Shown here: positions 8,949-16,974 of the stretch, piece after piece | Position numbering within the stretch: the stretch's first letter is position 1 | Layout of the letters: each line of letters opens with the position of its first letter | Made by a program: the position numbers and the translations under genes | Notes under the pieces: model-generated | What the model saw: the letters and a program-made list of their open reading frames with translations, nothing else | Told to the model about the DNA's origin: nothing | The model's database searches: none | Source of the DNA: an uncultured Clostridia bacterium | Lineage (GTDB): Bacteria; Bacillota; Clostridia; Christensenellales; Borkfalkiaceae | Reading direction: 5' to 3' | NCBI GenBank assembly: GCA_947625025.1 | Contig: CANQMQ010000005.1 | Coordinates: 25,791 to 89,790, forward strand | DNA: 64,000 bases

Positions 8949-9980
8949 ATGAAGATCGCATTCTTCGATACCAAGGATTACGATATCCCCGCCTTTCAGA
9001 AGTATGGGAAGGAGCACGGCATCGCATTTACCTTCTATGAGACCCGACTCGGGGAGGATACCGCCGAACTTGCAAGGGGGTACGACGGCGTGTGCGTATT
9101 CGTCAACGACGACGTCTCCGCCCCCGTCGTGGAGAAGCTCTACGGGCTCGGCGTGAAGGTGATTGCCCTGCGCTGTGCGGGGTACAACAACGTGGATGTG
9201 GGGGCGTGTTACGGGAAGATCCACGTCGTGCGGGTGCCCGCGTACTCTCCCTACGCCGTCGCCGAGCACACGATGGCGCTCCTGCTCACCTCGGTGCGGC
9301 GCATCCACAAGGCTTATAACCGTACCCGTGAATTCAACTTCTCCCTCTCGGGGCTGACGGGCTTCGACTTGCACGGCAAGACGGTGGGCGTCGTGGGGAC
9401 GGGAAAAATAGGCCGCATCTTCATCGATATTTGCCGCGGCTTCGGCATGCACGTCGTCGCCTACGATAAGTATCCGCAAGAGGATGCGGGCATCGATTAC
9501 GTGCCCTTAGACGAACTCTTTGCAACAAGCGACGTCATTTCCCTGCACTGCCCCCTCTCCGAAGAGACCTATCATCTCATCGGAAAGGAGAGCCTTGCGC
9601 TATGCAAGAAGGGAGTCATTATCCTGAATACCTCCCGCGGGGCGCTCATCGACGCCGAAGCGCTCCTCGAGGCCATCAAACAGCGGAGGGTGGGCGCCGC
9701 CTGCCTCGATGTCTATGAAGAGGAATCCGACCTCTTCTTCCGCGATTTCTCGGGGCATATCGTGGAGGACGATACCCTCGCACGGCTCATCTCCATGCCG
9801 AACGTCATTGTGACCTCCCATCAGGCATTTTTGACGGAGGAAGCCCTCGATGCCATTGCGGAGACCACCGTAGCCAACCTCGTCGCCTTCCGCGAGGGAG
9901 CCCCTCTCGGGAATGAACTGTGCTACCACTGCGGCAGGGTGGAGGATTGCCAAAAGACCCGCCGCCCCCGTTGCTTCTGA
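8949..9980 (+). CDS. ldhA: D-2-hydroxyacid dehydrogenase, D-lactate dehydrogenase type
   Basis: A 343-residue NAD-dependent enzyme of the D-isomer 2-hydroxyacid dehydrogenase family; the LdhA subgroup reduces pyruvate to D-lactate in fermentation. The Rossmann motif is VGVVGTGKIGRIF (near residue 147), the arginine of the active site is in LNTSRGALID, and the acid-histidine pair is in DVYEEE and SHQAFLTEEA. The ending LCYHC plus CQKTRRPRC gives a cysteine-rich C-terminus that is longer than usual. Ribosome binding site AGGAGG at 8939, immediately before the start. Substrate D-lactate is inferred from subgroup features (FFRDFSG segment) and is fairly secure. Confidence 0.88.
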   Translation: MKIAFFDTKDYDIPAFQKYGKEHGIAFTFYETRLGEDTAELARGYDGVCVFVNDDVSAPVVEKLYGLGVKVIALRCAGYNNVDVGACYGKIHVVRVPAYSPYAVAEHTMALLLTSVRRIHKAYNRTREFNFSLSGLTGFDLHGKTVGVVGTGKIGRIFIDICRGFGMHVVAYDKYPQEDAGIDYVPLDELFATSDVISLHCPLSEETYHLIGKESLALCKKGVIILNTSRGALIDAEALLEAIKQRRVGAACLDVYEEESDLFFRDFSGHIVEDDTLARLISMPNVIVTSHQAFLTEEALDAIAETTVANLVAFREGAPLGNELCYHCGRVEDCQKTRRPRCF

Positions 9981-9993
9981 GCAAGAAAGCATA

Positions 9994-10026
9994 AAAAATC
10001 GGTCGAAATACTTGACCGATTTTTTT
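9994..10026 (+). terminator. Terminator of the PAP2-ldhA unit
   Basis: AAAATCGGTC, an 8-base loop, GACCGATTTTTTT: an 8-9 bp stem followed by a T run. Its right arm contains TTGACC, which serves as the -35 box of the glyS promoter. Confidence 0.85.
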
Positions 10027-10040
10027 GTGTCCTGTATAAT
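10012..10040 (+). promoter_or_regulatory. glyS promoter overlapping the upstream terminator
   Basis: TTGACC (10012-10017), 17-base spacer, TATAAT (10035-10040), 37 bases before the glyS ATG. The -35 hexamer is the 3' arm of the preceding terminator hairpin and the spacer contains its T run. Confidence 0.8.
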
Positions 10041-10076
10041 AAAATAAAACTTGAAATTTCATTTTGGGAGCATAAT

Positions 10077-11453
10077 ATGGCAAATCAAGCGGTTACGATG
10101 GACAAGCTCGTCGCCCTGTGCAAGGCGCGGGGCATCATCTTCCCCGGCAGCGAAATATACGGCGGCATGGGCAACACCTGGGACTACGGCCCCGTGGGCG
10201 TAGAGATCAAGAACAACATCAAGCGGGCGTGGTGGAAGCGCTTCGTGCAGGAGAGCGAAAACTCCTTCGGCATCGACGCCGCCATCCTCATGAACTCCCG
10301 CGTATGGGAGGCGAGCGGCCACACGACTTCGTTTTCGGACCCCAAGATGGACTGCAAGGCCTGCAAGACCCGTCACCGTGCAGACAACCTCATCGAGGCC
10401 CACTCCAAGGGAAAGGTAAACCCCGACCTCATGTCCAATGCCGAGATGGAGGCCTACATTCAGGAGCACCATGTCTGCTGCCCCAACTGCGGCAACTTCG
10501 ATTGGACGCCCATCCGTACCTTCAACCTGATGTTTGAGACGAGCCGCGGCGTCACCGATGAAAACCAAAACAGGATCTACCTCCGCCCCGAGACGGCGCA
10601 GGGCGAATTCGTCAACTTCGCAAACGTACAGCGCACCACCCGCGCCAAGGTGCCCTTCGGCATCGCACAAATAGGCAAGGCCTTCCGTAACGAAATTACC
10701 CCCGGCAACTTCATCTTCCGCACCATCGAGTTCGAACAGATGGAGCATCAGTGGTTCTGCAAGGAGGGCACGGACGGGCAGTATTACAACGAATTCAAGG
10801 AGAAGGCCTTCCGCTTCCTGCTCGATTTGGGCTTCAAAGAAGAGCATCTCCGCTTCAAGGATCACGATAAACTTGCCCACTATGCACGGGCGGCTTGCGA
10901 TATCCAATACCTCTACCCGATGGGTTGGAGCGAACTCAACGGCATCCACAACCGTACCGATTACGACCTTTCGCGGCATCAGGAATACTCGGGCAAGTCG
11001 CTCACCTATGTAGACCCGATGGATGGCTCCCGCTACATTCCCTACGTCATTGAGTACTCCATCGGCGCAGACCGCCTCATGCTTGCGGTGCTCTGCGAGG
11101 CATACGATGAGGAGACCCTCGAAAACGGGGAGGTGCGCAATGTGATGCACTTCCACCCCGCACTCGCGGCATACAAGGCCGCCGTGCTCCCCCTGCAGAA
11201 GAACCTTGCCCCGCAGGCAAAGGAACTCGCCGCCGCCCTCAGGAAGCGCTTCCCCGTCATGTACGACGAGGCGGGCTCCATCGGCAAGCGCTACCGCCGC
11301 CAGGATGAGATCGGCACCCCCTACTGCATTACGGTGGATTTCGATACCTTAACGGACGGCACCGTGACCGTACGGGACAGGGACAGCATGGAACAAATTC
11401 GCCTTCCCATGGACTCCCTCGCCGCCTACCTCACCGAAAAGTGCAGCTTTTGA
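10077..11453 (+). CDS. glyS: Glycyl-tRNA synthetase, single-chain class II type
   Basis: A 458-residue alpha2-type GlyRS (homodimeric, as in Gram-positives, archaea and eukaryotes), not the alpha2beta2 GlyQ/GlyS pair. Seen are the N-terminal YGGMGNTWDYGPVG, a zinc-type segment (CKACKT and CCPNCG), class II motif 2 region IGKAFRNEITP, motif 3 IEYSIGADRLMLAVL and the C-terminal anticodon-binding HGTP domain (YDEAGSIGKRYRRQDEIGTP). The ATG at 10077 is preceded by GGGAG. Length and motifs are complete. Confidence 0.96.
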   Translation: MANQAVTMDKLVALCKARGIIFPGSEIYGGMGNTWDYGPVGVEIKNNIKRAWWKRFVQESENSFGIDAAILMNSRVWEASGHTTSFSDPKMDCKACKTRHRADNLIEAHSKGKVNPDLMSNAEMEAYIQEHHVCCPNCGNFDWTPIRTFNLMFETSRGVTDENQNRIYLRPETAQGEFVNFANVQRTTRAKVPFGIAQIGKAFRNEITPGNFIFRTIEFEQMEHQWFCKEGTDGQYYNEFKEKAFRFLLDLGFKEEHLRFKDHDKLAHYARAACDIQYLYPMGWSELNGIHNRTDYDLSRHQEYSGKSLTYVDPMDGSRYIPYVIEYSIGADRLMLAVLCEAYDEETLENGEVRNVMHFHPALAAYKAAVLPLQKNLAPQAKELAAALRKRFPVMYDEAGSIGKRYRRQDEIGTPYCITVDFDTLTDGTVTVRDRDSMEQIRLPMDSLAAYLTEKCSF

Positions 11454-11495
11454 GCTACAATTAGCGATGTCGAGAGGTCTCAGGCTTCTAATTGA

Positions 11496-11600
11496 GATTT
11501 CTCGACTCCGCTACGCTCCGCTCGAAATGACAGCCCCCTCTCCTCATTCCGAGCCCGAGCGAAGCGAGGGCGAGAGAACGGGATGAGGGGTGAGAGTAAC
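11496..11600. repeat. Dispersed repeat array R3 (modules C and A')
   Basis: Module C (GAGATTTCTCGACTCC, CGAAATGACAG; 11496-11533) followed by the A' variant in which the hairpin is GCCCGAGCGAAGCGAGGGC (11541-11588). It fills most of the gap between glyS and the PLC gene; no promoter or terminator could be recognised for either gene here. Confidence 0.8.
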
Positions 11601-11611
11601 CCAAAGTAAAC

Positions 11612-12751
11612 ATGAGCCGAATGAAGAAAAGGACGAAAATTCTACTCATTTCGTTGGGGTGCGTCTTGTGCGCACTCCTTATCGTCATTCTCGTGTTTAC
11701 GCAGACCAAGGCGCTCGGGGCGGGAGAAGTCAGTGAGGACGGAAATTATGCCCATGTCATGGCAAACATCGGGGGCATGTCCGAAGCCAACCCCCGCGTT
11801 GTCGATCTCGCCATGCTCGGCGCCCACGACGCCACCACCTATAGTTTAGAGAAATACGGCGGCGTGAGCGGGGATGTGGACCCCGCCATGCGTACCCTCT
11901 ACAAGTGCGCGTGGGGCCTCTCCTATCGGTACACCAAGACGCAGGTCTCCACCGTTTCAGAGCAGTTTGCACAGGGGGTACGCCTCTTTCACTTTAAGTG
12001 CACCTACGGGGACGGGGCTTGGTACGGCTGCCATTCCCTCATCGACGGGCCGCTCAGCCTCTACATCGAGGAGATCTTGCAGTGCCTCGAAACGTATCCC
12101 GAGGAGATCGCCGTGCTCGAATGCCAGCTCATGTATGCGGGGGAGCGCACCCTTTCGGGATTCTACTCCGACCTCTTCTCCATCGCGTGGAACGGCAAGA
12201 CCCTCCTCGACTTTATCCCCTATGAGAACATCGAACTCGGGGAGCTCACCTACAACGATGTCACCGTAAACGGCACCAAGGGCGGGGCTGTCGTCGTGCC
12301 CGTCCTCGATAAGGGCACTTCATCGGATGAATTTTTCGATGAAGTGAAGAGCGCATACCGCGGGAAGTGTTACGCAAGGAAGCACGGCGGGAACTTCGCG
12401 AGTGCGTGGTATAACCGTATGGATTCGGAGGCAGTCGCAGAAGGGATCGATGCCTCGAGCGTCAAGATACGGGAAAACTTCGAGAAGTACAGCGGGGGCT
12501 TCCGCGTGATGCAGATCGAGACGACGCCCACCTCCGAGGACCTCTTGCAAACGGCTGCGGCGTGGTCGCTCGTCCATAAGGCGAGGGCGCATAACCTCGC
12601 CATCCTGCACAACCCTAACTTCGGGAAGTGGCTCGAGGTGATGCCCGTCGTCGTGTGCGACTTTGCAACTTCCGCAAGCGGCGGCTTCAACACGGCCATC
12701 AATGAGAAGCTCATCGCCTACAACAGGGCCCTTGTGGAAAGGCTGAAATGA
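11612..12751 (+). CDS. Membrane-anchored PI-PLC X-domain-like phosphodiesterase
   Basis: A 379-residue protein with an N-terminal uncleaved membrane helix (ILLISLGCVLCALLIVILVF) and an extracellular TIM-barrel domain of the bacterial phosphatidylinositol-specific phospholipase C type. The two catalytic histidines are likely those of MLGAHDATTY (about residue 71) and WYGCHSL (about residue 135), and GVRLFHFK matches the barrel strand that follows. Substrate is unknown; bacterial members cleave phosphatidylinositol or related lipids. The last codons AAA TGA lie within the terminal GAAATGACAG of a C-type repeat, so the present stop codon is repeat-derived. Confidence 0.75.
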   Translation: MSRMKKRTKILLISLGCVLCALLIVILVFTQTKALGAGEVSEDGNYAHVMANIGGMSEANPRVVDLAMLGAHDATTYSLEKYGGVSGDVDPAMRTLYKCAWGLSYRYTKTQVSTVSEQFAQGVRLFHFKCTYGDGAWYGCHSLIDGPLSLYIEEILQCLETYPEEIAVLECQLMYAGERTLSGFYSDLFSIAWNGKTLLDFIPYENIELGELTYNDVTVNGTKGGAVVVPVLDKGTSSDEFFDEVKSAYRGKCYARKHGGNFASAWYNRMDSEAVAEGIDASSVKIRENFEKYSGGFRVMQIETTPTSEDLLQTAAAWSLVHKARAHNLAILHNPNFGKWLEVMPVVVCDFATSASGGFNTAINEKLIAYNRALVERLK

Positions 12752-12955
12752 CAGCCCCCCGTCCACTCACCCCCCTTTGGGGGGTTCGGGATGAGGAGAG
12801 GGGCGAGGGCCTTGTCCCGTCACGGCGGGATGCAGGTTTCTTTTTCCCTCATTCCGAAGCTCCGTAGGAGCTGAGGGAATCCCCTCGCTACGCTCGGGAT
12901 GAGGAGGGGGGCTGTCATTTCGAACGAAGCGAAGCGTAGTTGAGAAATCTCCATT
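12742..12955. repeat. Dispersed repeat array R4 (C end, B, B', C)
   Basis: Starts inside the 3' end of the PLC gene (GAAATGACAG), continues with B (hairpin CCCCCTTTGGGGGG near 12770), the GAAGCTCCGTAGGAGCTGAGG hairpin (12856-12876, one of the B forms) and a C module (TGTCATTTCGAAC near 12915). The region contains no gene. Confidence 0.8.
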
Positions 12956-12965
12956 CTGATCCACA

Positions 12966-12993
12966 TGAAAAATCCCTCGCGGAAGCGGGGGAT
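12966..12993 (-). terminator. Terminator after the isochorismatase-family gene
   Basis: On the minus strand AATCCCCCGC, loop TTCC, GCGAGGGATTTTT with one internal mismatch and a T run, 45 bases after the stop of the gene at 13037. Confidence 0.75.
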
Positions 12994-13036
12994 TCGTGCA
13001 TTTTTTGAAGCTATCTTTCAGACATGGGTATGCCGT

Positions 13037-13591
13037 TTATGCCCGAAAGCGGGCAAGGAGCTCATCGACCGTCGTCAGCTCCGCGCCGTAGGTATCCTTC
13101 AGATACTTGATGCCATAGACGTAATCCTCTTCGGTGAAGGAATCGGTGGCATCGGTGGCGACGACGACGTTGTACCCGAGCTGGTAGGCATCCGCTGAGG
13201 TGTGCCGCACGCACATGTGGGCGTGGAGCCCCGTCACAATGACGGTATCTACCCCGAGCTCACGGAGAAGCAGATCGAGGTCGGTGTGGAAGAAGCCCGA
13301 ATAGCGGCGCTTGGGAACGACGTAGTCCTTCTCCGAAAGGTGCAATTCGGGAATGACTTCGGCGCCCTTGGTGCCCGCGATGGCGTGGTCCCCCCACAGT
13401 TTGAGTTCGTGGTCTATGCCCTTGATGTGGGCATCGTTGCAGAAAATTACGGGAACGCCCGCCGCCCGTGCTCCATCGAGGAGCTCCGCCGTCTTGGGAA
13501 CGATGGCGAGGCCGCGGTCGCACTTGAGTGCGCCCGTAACGAAATCGTTGAGCATATCAACGACTAAGATCGCTGTCTTTTTGGTATCCAT
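13037..13591 (-). CDS. Isochorismatase-family cysteine hydrolase (nicotinamidase-like)
   Basis: A 184-residue cysteine hydrolase. The catalytic triad of the superfamily is visible: Asp in VVDMLNDF (residue 11), Lys in VPKRRYSGF (about residue 103) and Cys in GLHAHMCVRHT (about residue 136). The family includes nicotinamidase PncA and isochorismatase; the HDNDAH-type metal site of PncA reads CNDAHIKG plus H here, which favours a nicotinamidase-like amidase, but the substrate is not settled. GGAGGG precedes the ATG. It follows the zinc-ribbon gene by 12 bases in one operon. Confidence 0.82.
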   Translation of the reverse strand: MDTKKTAILVVDMLNDFVTGALKCDRGLAIVPKTAELLDGARAAGVPVIFCNDAHIKGIDHELKLWGDHAIAGTKGAEVIPELHLSEKDYVVPKRRYSGFFHTDLDLLLRELGVDTVIVTGLHAHMCVRHTSADAYQLGYNVVVATDATDSFTEEDYVYGIKYLKDTYGAELTTVDELLARFRA

Positions 13592-13603
13592 ATTGCCCTC
13601 CGC

Positions 13604-13771
13604 TTACTTCTTTTTCTTCTTTTTGGGTTCGGGCTCGGGTTCGGGTGCATGGGCCGCACGGTATGCGGCAGGGTCGTCCACGCGGATGATCCATTGGATC
13701 TTCGCGCCGCACCCCAAGCAATATTTCTGGGATTCAAGCAGTTTCGTGCCGCAGTTGCTACAATATGTCAT
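13604..13771 (-). CDS. Short zinc-ribbon protein with basic tail
   Basis: A 55-residue protein, MTYCSNCGTKLL then KYCLGCGAKI, i.e. a CxxC-x12-CxxC zinc ribbon, followed by a Pro-Glu stretch and a run of six lysines at the end. The ATG at 13771 is nine bases after GGGAGG. Such proteins are common in Clostridia and have no known function; nucleic-acid or protein contacts are typical guesses. First gene of a two-gene operon with the isochorismatase-family hydrolase. Confidence 0.75.
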   Translation of the reverse strand: MTYCSNCGTKLLESQKYCLGCGAKIQWIIRVDDPAAYRAAHAPEPEPEPKKKKKK

Positions 13772-13799
13772 CGTGATGCGCCTCCCGCGCCTTTCTTCT

Positions 13800-13827
13800 A
13801 TTATACCCCAAAACGGGAGAATGTCAA
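13800..13827 (-). promoter_or_regulatory. Promoter of the zinc-ribbon/isochorismatase operon
   Basis: Minus strand TTGACA (13827-13822), 16-base spacer, TATAAT (13805-13800), 29 bases before the zinc-ribbon start codon. Confidence 0.85.
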
Positions 13828-13895
13828 GTATATTTCTTGATTTTATATGAGATTCACAGCTTACTGTACTTGGTAAATGATAGGCGGAGAGCATA

Positions 13896-13925
13896 AAAAA
13901 GCCCGCAGGTTGCTTGCGGGCTTTC
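13896..13925 (-). terminator. Terminator of the deacetylase-ssb operon
   Basis: AAAGCCCGCA, short loop, TGCGGGCTTTTTT on the minus strand, five bases past the ssb stop codon. Confidence 0.85.
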
Positions 13926-13929
13926 TGTT

Positions 13930-14613
13930 TTATGAAGCCGTACCGCTCTCGGGGGTGGTGTAGAGATCGAAGGCGTCGTCCACGTCGAACTCCCCCTCCC
14001 CCGCCGCGGCGAGTTTGGAGATGGAGACCTCGTACGCCGTCATGGTGACCGTCTCCGTCTCGGAGAGCCGCTTCTGATACTCCCTGCTCTGGATCCTGCC
14101 CGAAAGGGCCACCCTATCCCCCACCTTGAGGTTCTGCACGAAGCGGGCGTTCCTGCCCCATGCGATGCAGGGGATGTAATCGGATTTATTGTAGCTTCGG
14201 TTGACGGCGAGAAGAAGATCTGCGATCTCACGGTTGAAGGGGGTGGTGCGGTAGACGGGAGGCTTACAAATGTAACCCGCGAGCACGATGCCGTTGGGGT
14301 TGCGCTCTGCACCCGCTTCCACTAAATCCCGCACGAACACGGTGAGCATGAGGCGGGATCTTCCCCCCTCCAACTTGTTGTAACTGCGGAACTGCCCCAC
14401 GGCGGAGAGCATGCTCCCCACTTTGAGGCCGCTCCCGCGGATGAGCCGCTCCGAAATGGTGACGGGCAGGATATCCGCCTGCCCCGAGAGGCGCATCACC
14501 TTCACGAAGAACTCATAGAATCCCTCCCCGTAGACCTCATGGGAGAAGGTGGCTTCGCTTACGATTTCCCCATAGATGTAGACCTTGTTGTTCTTTTCCG
14601 CTGCGTATTCCAT
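13930..14613 (-). CDS. Single-stranded DNA-binding-like protein with two OB folds
   Basis: A 227-residue protein with two SSB-type OB folds in tandem. The first half has KVYIYGEIVSE and FFVKVMRLSG; the second has the classic ssb pattern GIVLAGYICKPPVYRTTPFN, then IPCIAWGRNARFVQNLKVGDRVALSGRIQSREYQ. Tandem-OB SSB-like proteins occur in Clostridia beside the canonical ssb. The C-terminus GEFDVDDAFDLY ends acidic but lacks the DDDIPF tip. The start ATG at 14613 is eight bases after GGAGG; an upstream TTG at 14628 overlaps that site and is rejected. Downstream partner of the deacetylase gene. Confidence 0.8.
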   Translation of the reverse strand: MEYAAEKNNKVYIYGEIVSEATFSHEVYGEGFYEFFVKVMRLSGQADILPVTISERLIRGSGLKVGSMLSAVGQFRSYNKLEGGRSRLMLTVFVRDLVEAGAERNPNGIVLAGYICKPPVYRTTPFNREIADLLLAVNRSYNKSDYIPCIAWGRNARFVQNLKVGDRVALSGRIQSREYQKRLSETETVTMTAYEVSISKLAAAGEGEFDVDDAFDLYTTPESGTAS

Positions 14614-14643
14614 GATAGGTACCTCCAAGTATTTCTGATCAAT

Positions 14644-15414
14644 CTACGCCGCCCCGTTCGGGATCTGCCGCCCCGCGGCGTCGAGCGTGTAGTTTTCACG
14701 GTAGATGAGTTCCCCCACCGTAACGAATTCGAAGCCCTTGCCCCTGAGCGTATCGATGACGAGCGGGAGCGCTTCTGCGGTGTGCAAACCGTTGTTGTGC
14801 ATCAGAATGATGGAACCGCTCTTGGTCTTGGAGGCGATGCGCTCCAAGATATCCGAGGCGGAGAGATTCTTCCAATCGAGGGAATCCACATCCCATTGGA
14901 TGGGATACAGCCCCATGGCATTGGCGGTATCGATGAGGAGGTCGTCGTAATCCCCATAGGGCGGACGGAATACCTCAACGGGCTTGCCCGTAATTTTGGT
15001 GATGGCCTGAGAGGACGTCTCGAGTTCCTTCTTTATTTCCGTCTCCGAGAGGCGGCTCATGTAGGGATGGGTGGCGCTGTGCGTCCCGATCTCGTGCCCC
15101 GCATCCGAAATCTTCTTCACGTATTCGGGGTACTTCTCCGTCCAGAACTGCACCGTGAAGAAGGTGACGGGGACCTTTTCGGAGGAGAGCGTCTCGAGAA
15201 GGCTATCCGTATAGTCTACCCCCCAGGCGCAGTCGAAGGAGAGGGCTACCTTGTTATCGGAGCGCTCCACCGAATAGATGGGAAGGGAGCGCTTTCCGCT
15301 CCAATACACCTCTTCCGCACCTGCCGCCCCTGCCGTGACCGCAGAGAGACCGAGCATGGCGGCAAGCGCCGCGCACAGCGCAACCGACTTCAAGCGTACC
15401 GTGATAAACCGCAT
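14644..15414 (-). CDS. Secreted polysaccharide deacetylase (NodB domain, PdaB-like)
   Basis: A 256-residue exported enzyme: signal peptide 1-30 (LCAALAAMLGLSAVTAGAAG), then a NodB domain. Motif 1 reads SFDCAWG instead of TFDDG, as in sporulation deacetylases of the PdaB group; motif 2 HSATHPYMS carries the metal histidines; motif 3 RPPYGDYDD and the WDVDSLDW and LMHNN motifs complete the site. Family members remove acetyl groups from peptidoglycan sugars; a role in spore cortex or wall modification is inferred from the PdaB-type motif and from other spore genes in the window. Followed 30 bases on by the ssb-like gene. Confidence 0.85.
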   Translation of the reverse strand: MRFITVRLKSVALCAALAAMLGLSAVTAGAAGAEEVYWSGKRSLPIYSVERSDNKVALSFDCAWGVDYTDSLLETLSSEKVPVTFFTVQFWTEKYPEYVKKISDAGHEIGTHSATHPYMSRLSETEIKKELETSSQAITKITGKPVEVFRPPYGDYDDLLIDTANAMGLYPIQWDVDSLDWKNLSASDILERIASKTKSGSIILMHNNGLHTAEALPLVIDTLRGKGFEFVTVGELIYRENYTLDAAGRQIPNGAA

Positions 15415-15426
15415 CCGAACACCTAT

Positions 15427-15455
15427 ATGATAAAAAATTTTGGGGCGGGAAGCAA
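15427..15455 (-). promoter_or_regulatory. Promoter of the deacetylase gene
   Basis: Minus strand TTGCTT (15455-15450), 17-base spacer, TATCAT (15432-15427), only 12 bases from the ATG. Confidence 0.5.
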
Positions 15456-15539
15456 GGGGGTTTTGCCCGAATTTTGGGAAATTTTGTCCCTTTTTCCTCC
15501 CTTCGCCCGCTGATATTGTATTCTCACGGATACCGATTT

Positions 15540-16140
15540 ATGACGGATCGCAAGCCTGAGATTTCTCGGCTCCGCTTCTCCTCCGTTTGAAATGACAGCC
15601 CTCTCCTCATCCCGAACGAAGTGAGGGGATGAGATGAGGGATGGGGTAATATGACAAACCCCCTTTCCATTTCTCCGCGCCTGCGGCGCGGAGAAATGGG
15701 AAAGGAAAGAAAAATACGCTGTGAGAGGATATGAGTTGAACATGCCCCCATGCCCTTTCCCCTCACTGCGTGAGGGGAAAGGGCATGGAAAAAAAGAAAA
15801 GCTGAAAGAAGAAAGAGAAAAGAGTGTCATGTCGAACGCCGCTTCTGATTGTGCTACCATTGCGGCGGCACGAGCGCGTAGCGCGAGTAGCGTAGTCGAG
15901 ACATCTCCGCATTTATAATAATGTGATACTTCAACTCCGCTAACGCTCCGTTCAGTATGACGGATTGGAAGCCCCCTTCTCCTCCGCTCCTTCGGAGCGT
16001 CGAGATGAGGGGGTGAGGCTGAGCTTCGGGATGAGGAAGAGGCAGTATAACGGATTGGGAATGAGATTTCTCCATGCGCTCACTTCGTTCGCTTGGTCGA
16101 AATGACACTCTCATTCTTTTCTCCGCGCCTAAAGCGCGGA
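15540..16140. repeat. Dispersed repeat array R5 with composite element (C, B, D, D2, C, C, D)
   Basis: The longest gene-free stretch on the left arm. It holds C at 15556-15600, B near 15608-15640, a near-perfect 45-base palindrome (module D, 15661-15705, core TCTCCGCGCC/GGCGCGGAGA), a spacer of about 43 bases, a second palindrome of 39 bases (D2, 15749-15787, core CCCTCACTGCGTGAGGG), a polypurine spacer, and C at 15826-15908. The D-spacer-D2-spacer-C arrangement recurs at 38440-38640. Further C fragments lie at 15930-16110 and a D palindrome at 16108-16150. Confidence 0.85.
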
Positions 16141-16157
16141 GAAAAGAATGAGAAAAG

Positions 16158-16180
16158 AAAAAACCGCGGAAGCGGTTTTT
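16158..16180 (-). terminator. Terminator of comFC
   Basis: AAAAACCGC TTCC GCGGTTTTTT on the minus strand, overlapping the comFC stop codon. Confidence 0.8.
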
Positions 16181-16922
16181 ATTTTTGCGTTGTGGAGTCG
16201 GGTTTCCCGAAGGGGTATTTATTCTGCACACTCGTCACCGTGAGGCCGAATACCGCCTCCGCGCCCGCCCTCTTCAACATCCCCGCGATCTCAGAGACCG
16301 TGGCGCCCGTCGTGAGCGTATCGTCCACGATGATGATGCGCCTGCCCTTCACTGCCTTGCGGGAAGTCAGGCGGAAGCTCCCCTCCAAATTCTTCTCCCT
16401 GTCCCGTCTGCCCAAGAACTTCTGCGCATCCGTCTCATGCGCCTTCTCGAGCACGGGCAGAAGCTCCAAATTGCACAGTTCCGCGAGGCGGGCGGCAAGC
16501 AGTTCGCTCTGGTTGTATCCCCGCTTCTTCTCCCGCTCCTTGGTCATGGGGATATACACTACGGAATCGGCATGGAAGCCCTCTTCAAGGGGCACGAGGG
16601 GCTCTGCGAGGGTACGGTAGAGGTACTTCTCCCCCCGTTTGAACCGCACGACGAGCCGTGCCGCCTCTCCCTCATGCACGAATGCGGAGCGGGCCATATC
16701 CACTTTGAGGGGTTGGGCCTTGCACTCGAGGCAGTACCCCGGCTCCACCACCTTTCTGCCGCATGCGGGGCAAATATTCTGATTGTTATGGGGAAGGGCG
16801 GCATCGCAAATGCGGCATATGCGTTCCCCCTCAAATACTTCCCTTCCGCAAATATCGCAGGTGAAGTTGACGGAATCATCATGCTTTTTGAGTTTTTCCC
16901 GAAAGAATTTACGCAAATTCAT
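16179..16922 (-). CDS. comFC: ComF-family phosphoribosyltransferase-like protein
   Basis: A 247-residue ComFC/GntX-type protein. The N-terminus has two zinc pairs (CDICG, CRICD, then CPACG and CLEC), and the C-terminal half has the PRTase motif IIIVDDTLTTGAT (residues 196-208) and the family signature KKRGYNQSELLA. ComF proteins are needed for DNA uptake in competent bacteria; whether this organism is competent is unknown. The start ATG at 16922 gives MNLRKFFREK; a longer frame runs back through the acidic tail of the preceding gene in another reading frame and is artefactual. A terminator hairpin sits between it and the upstream zinc-ribbon gene. Confidence 0.88.
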   Translation of the reverse strand: MNLRKFFREKLKKHDDSVNFTCDICGREVFEGERICRICDAALPHNNQNICPACGRKVVEPGYCLECKAQPLKVDMARSAFVHEGEAARLVVRFKRGEKYLYRTLAEPLVPLEEGFHADSVVYIPMTKEREKKRGYNQSELLAARLAELCNLELLPVLEKAHETDAQKFLGRRDREKNLEGSFRLTSRKAVKGRRIIIVDDTLTTGATVSEIAGMLKRAGAEAVFGLTVTSVQNKYPFGKPDSTTQK

Positions 16923-16943
16923 ACTTCGCCCCTGTATAAACAA

Positions 16944-16966
16944 AACGGCCGCAGGGATGCGGCCGA
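16944..16966 (-). terminator. Hairpin terminator between the acidic zinc-ribbon gene and comFC
   Basis: CGGCCGCA TCCC TGCGGCCG followed by TTTTGTTT on the minus strand, an 8 bp stem. It should stop or attenuate transcription before comFC, which otherwise has no promoter that I can see. Confidence 0.75.
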
Positions 16967-16974
16967 TCGGGTTT

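Noticed and set aside
15423..15860. Protein-coding frames inside repeat arrays (15423-15860, 20613-21044, 38424-38698, 39988-40440, 38739-39152).
   Set aside because: Their residues come from repeated modules ([17 protein letters not shown] and the like) in several frames and strands; no ribosome binding sites.
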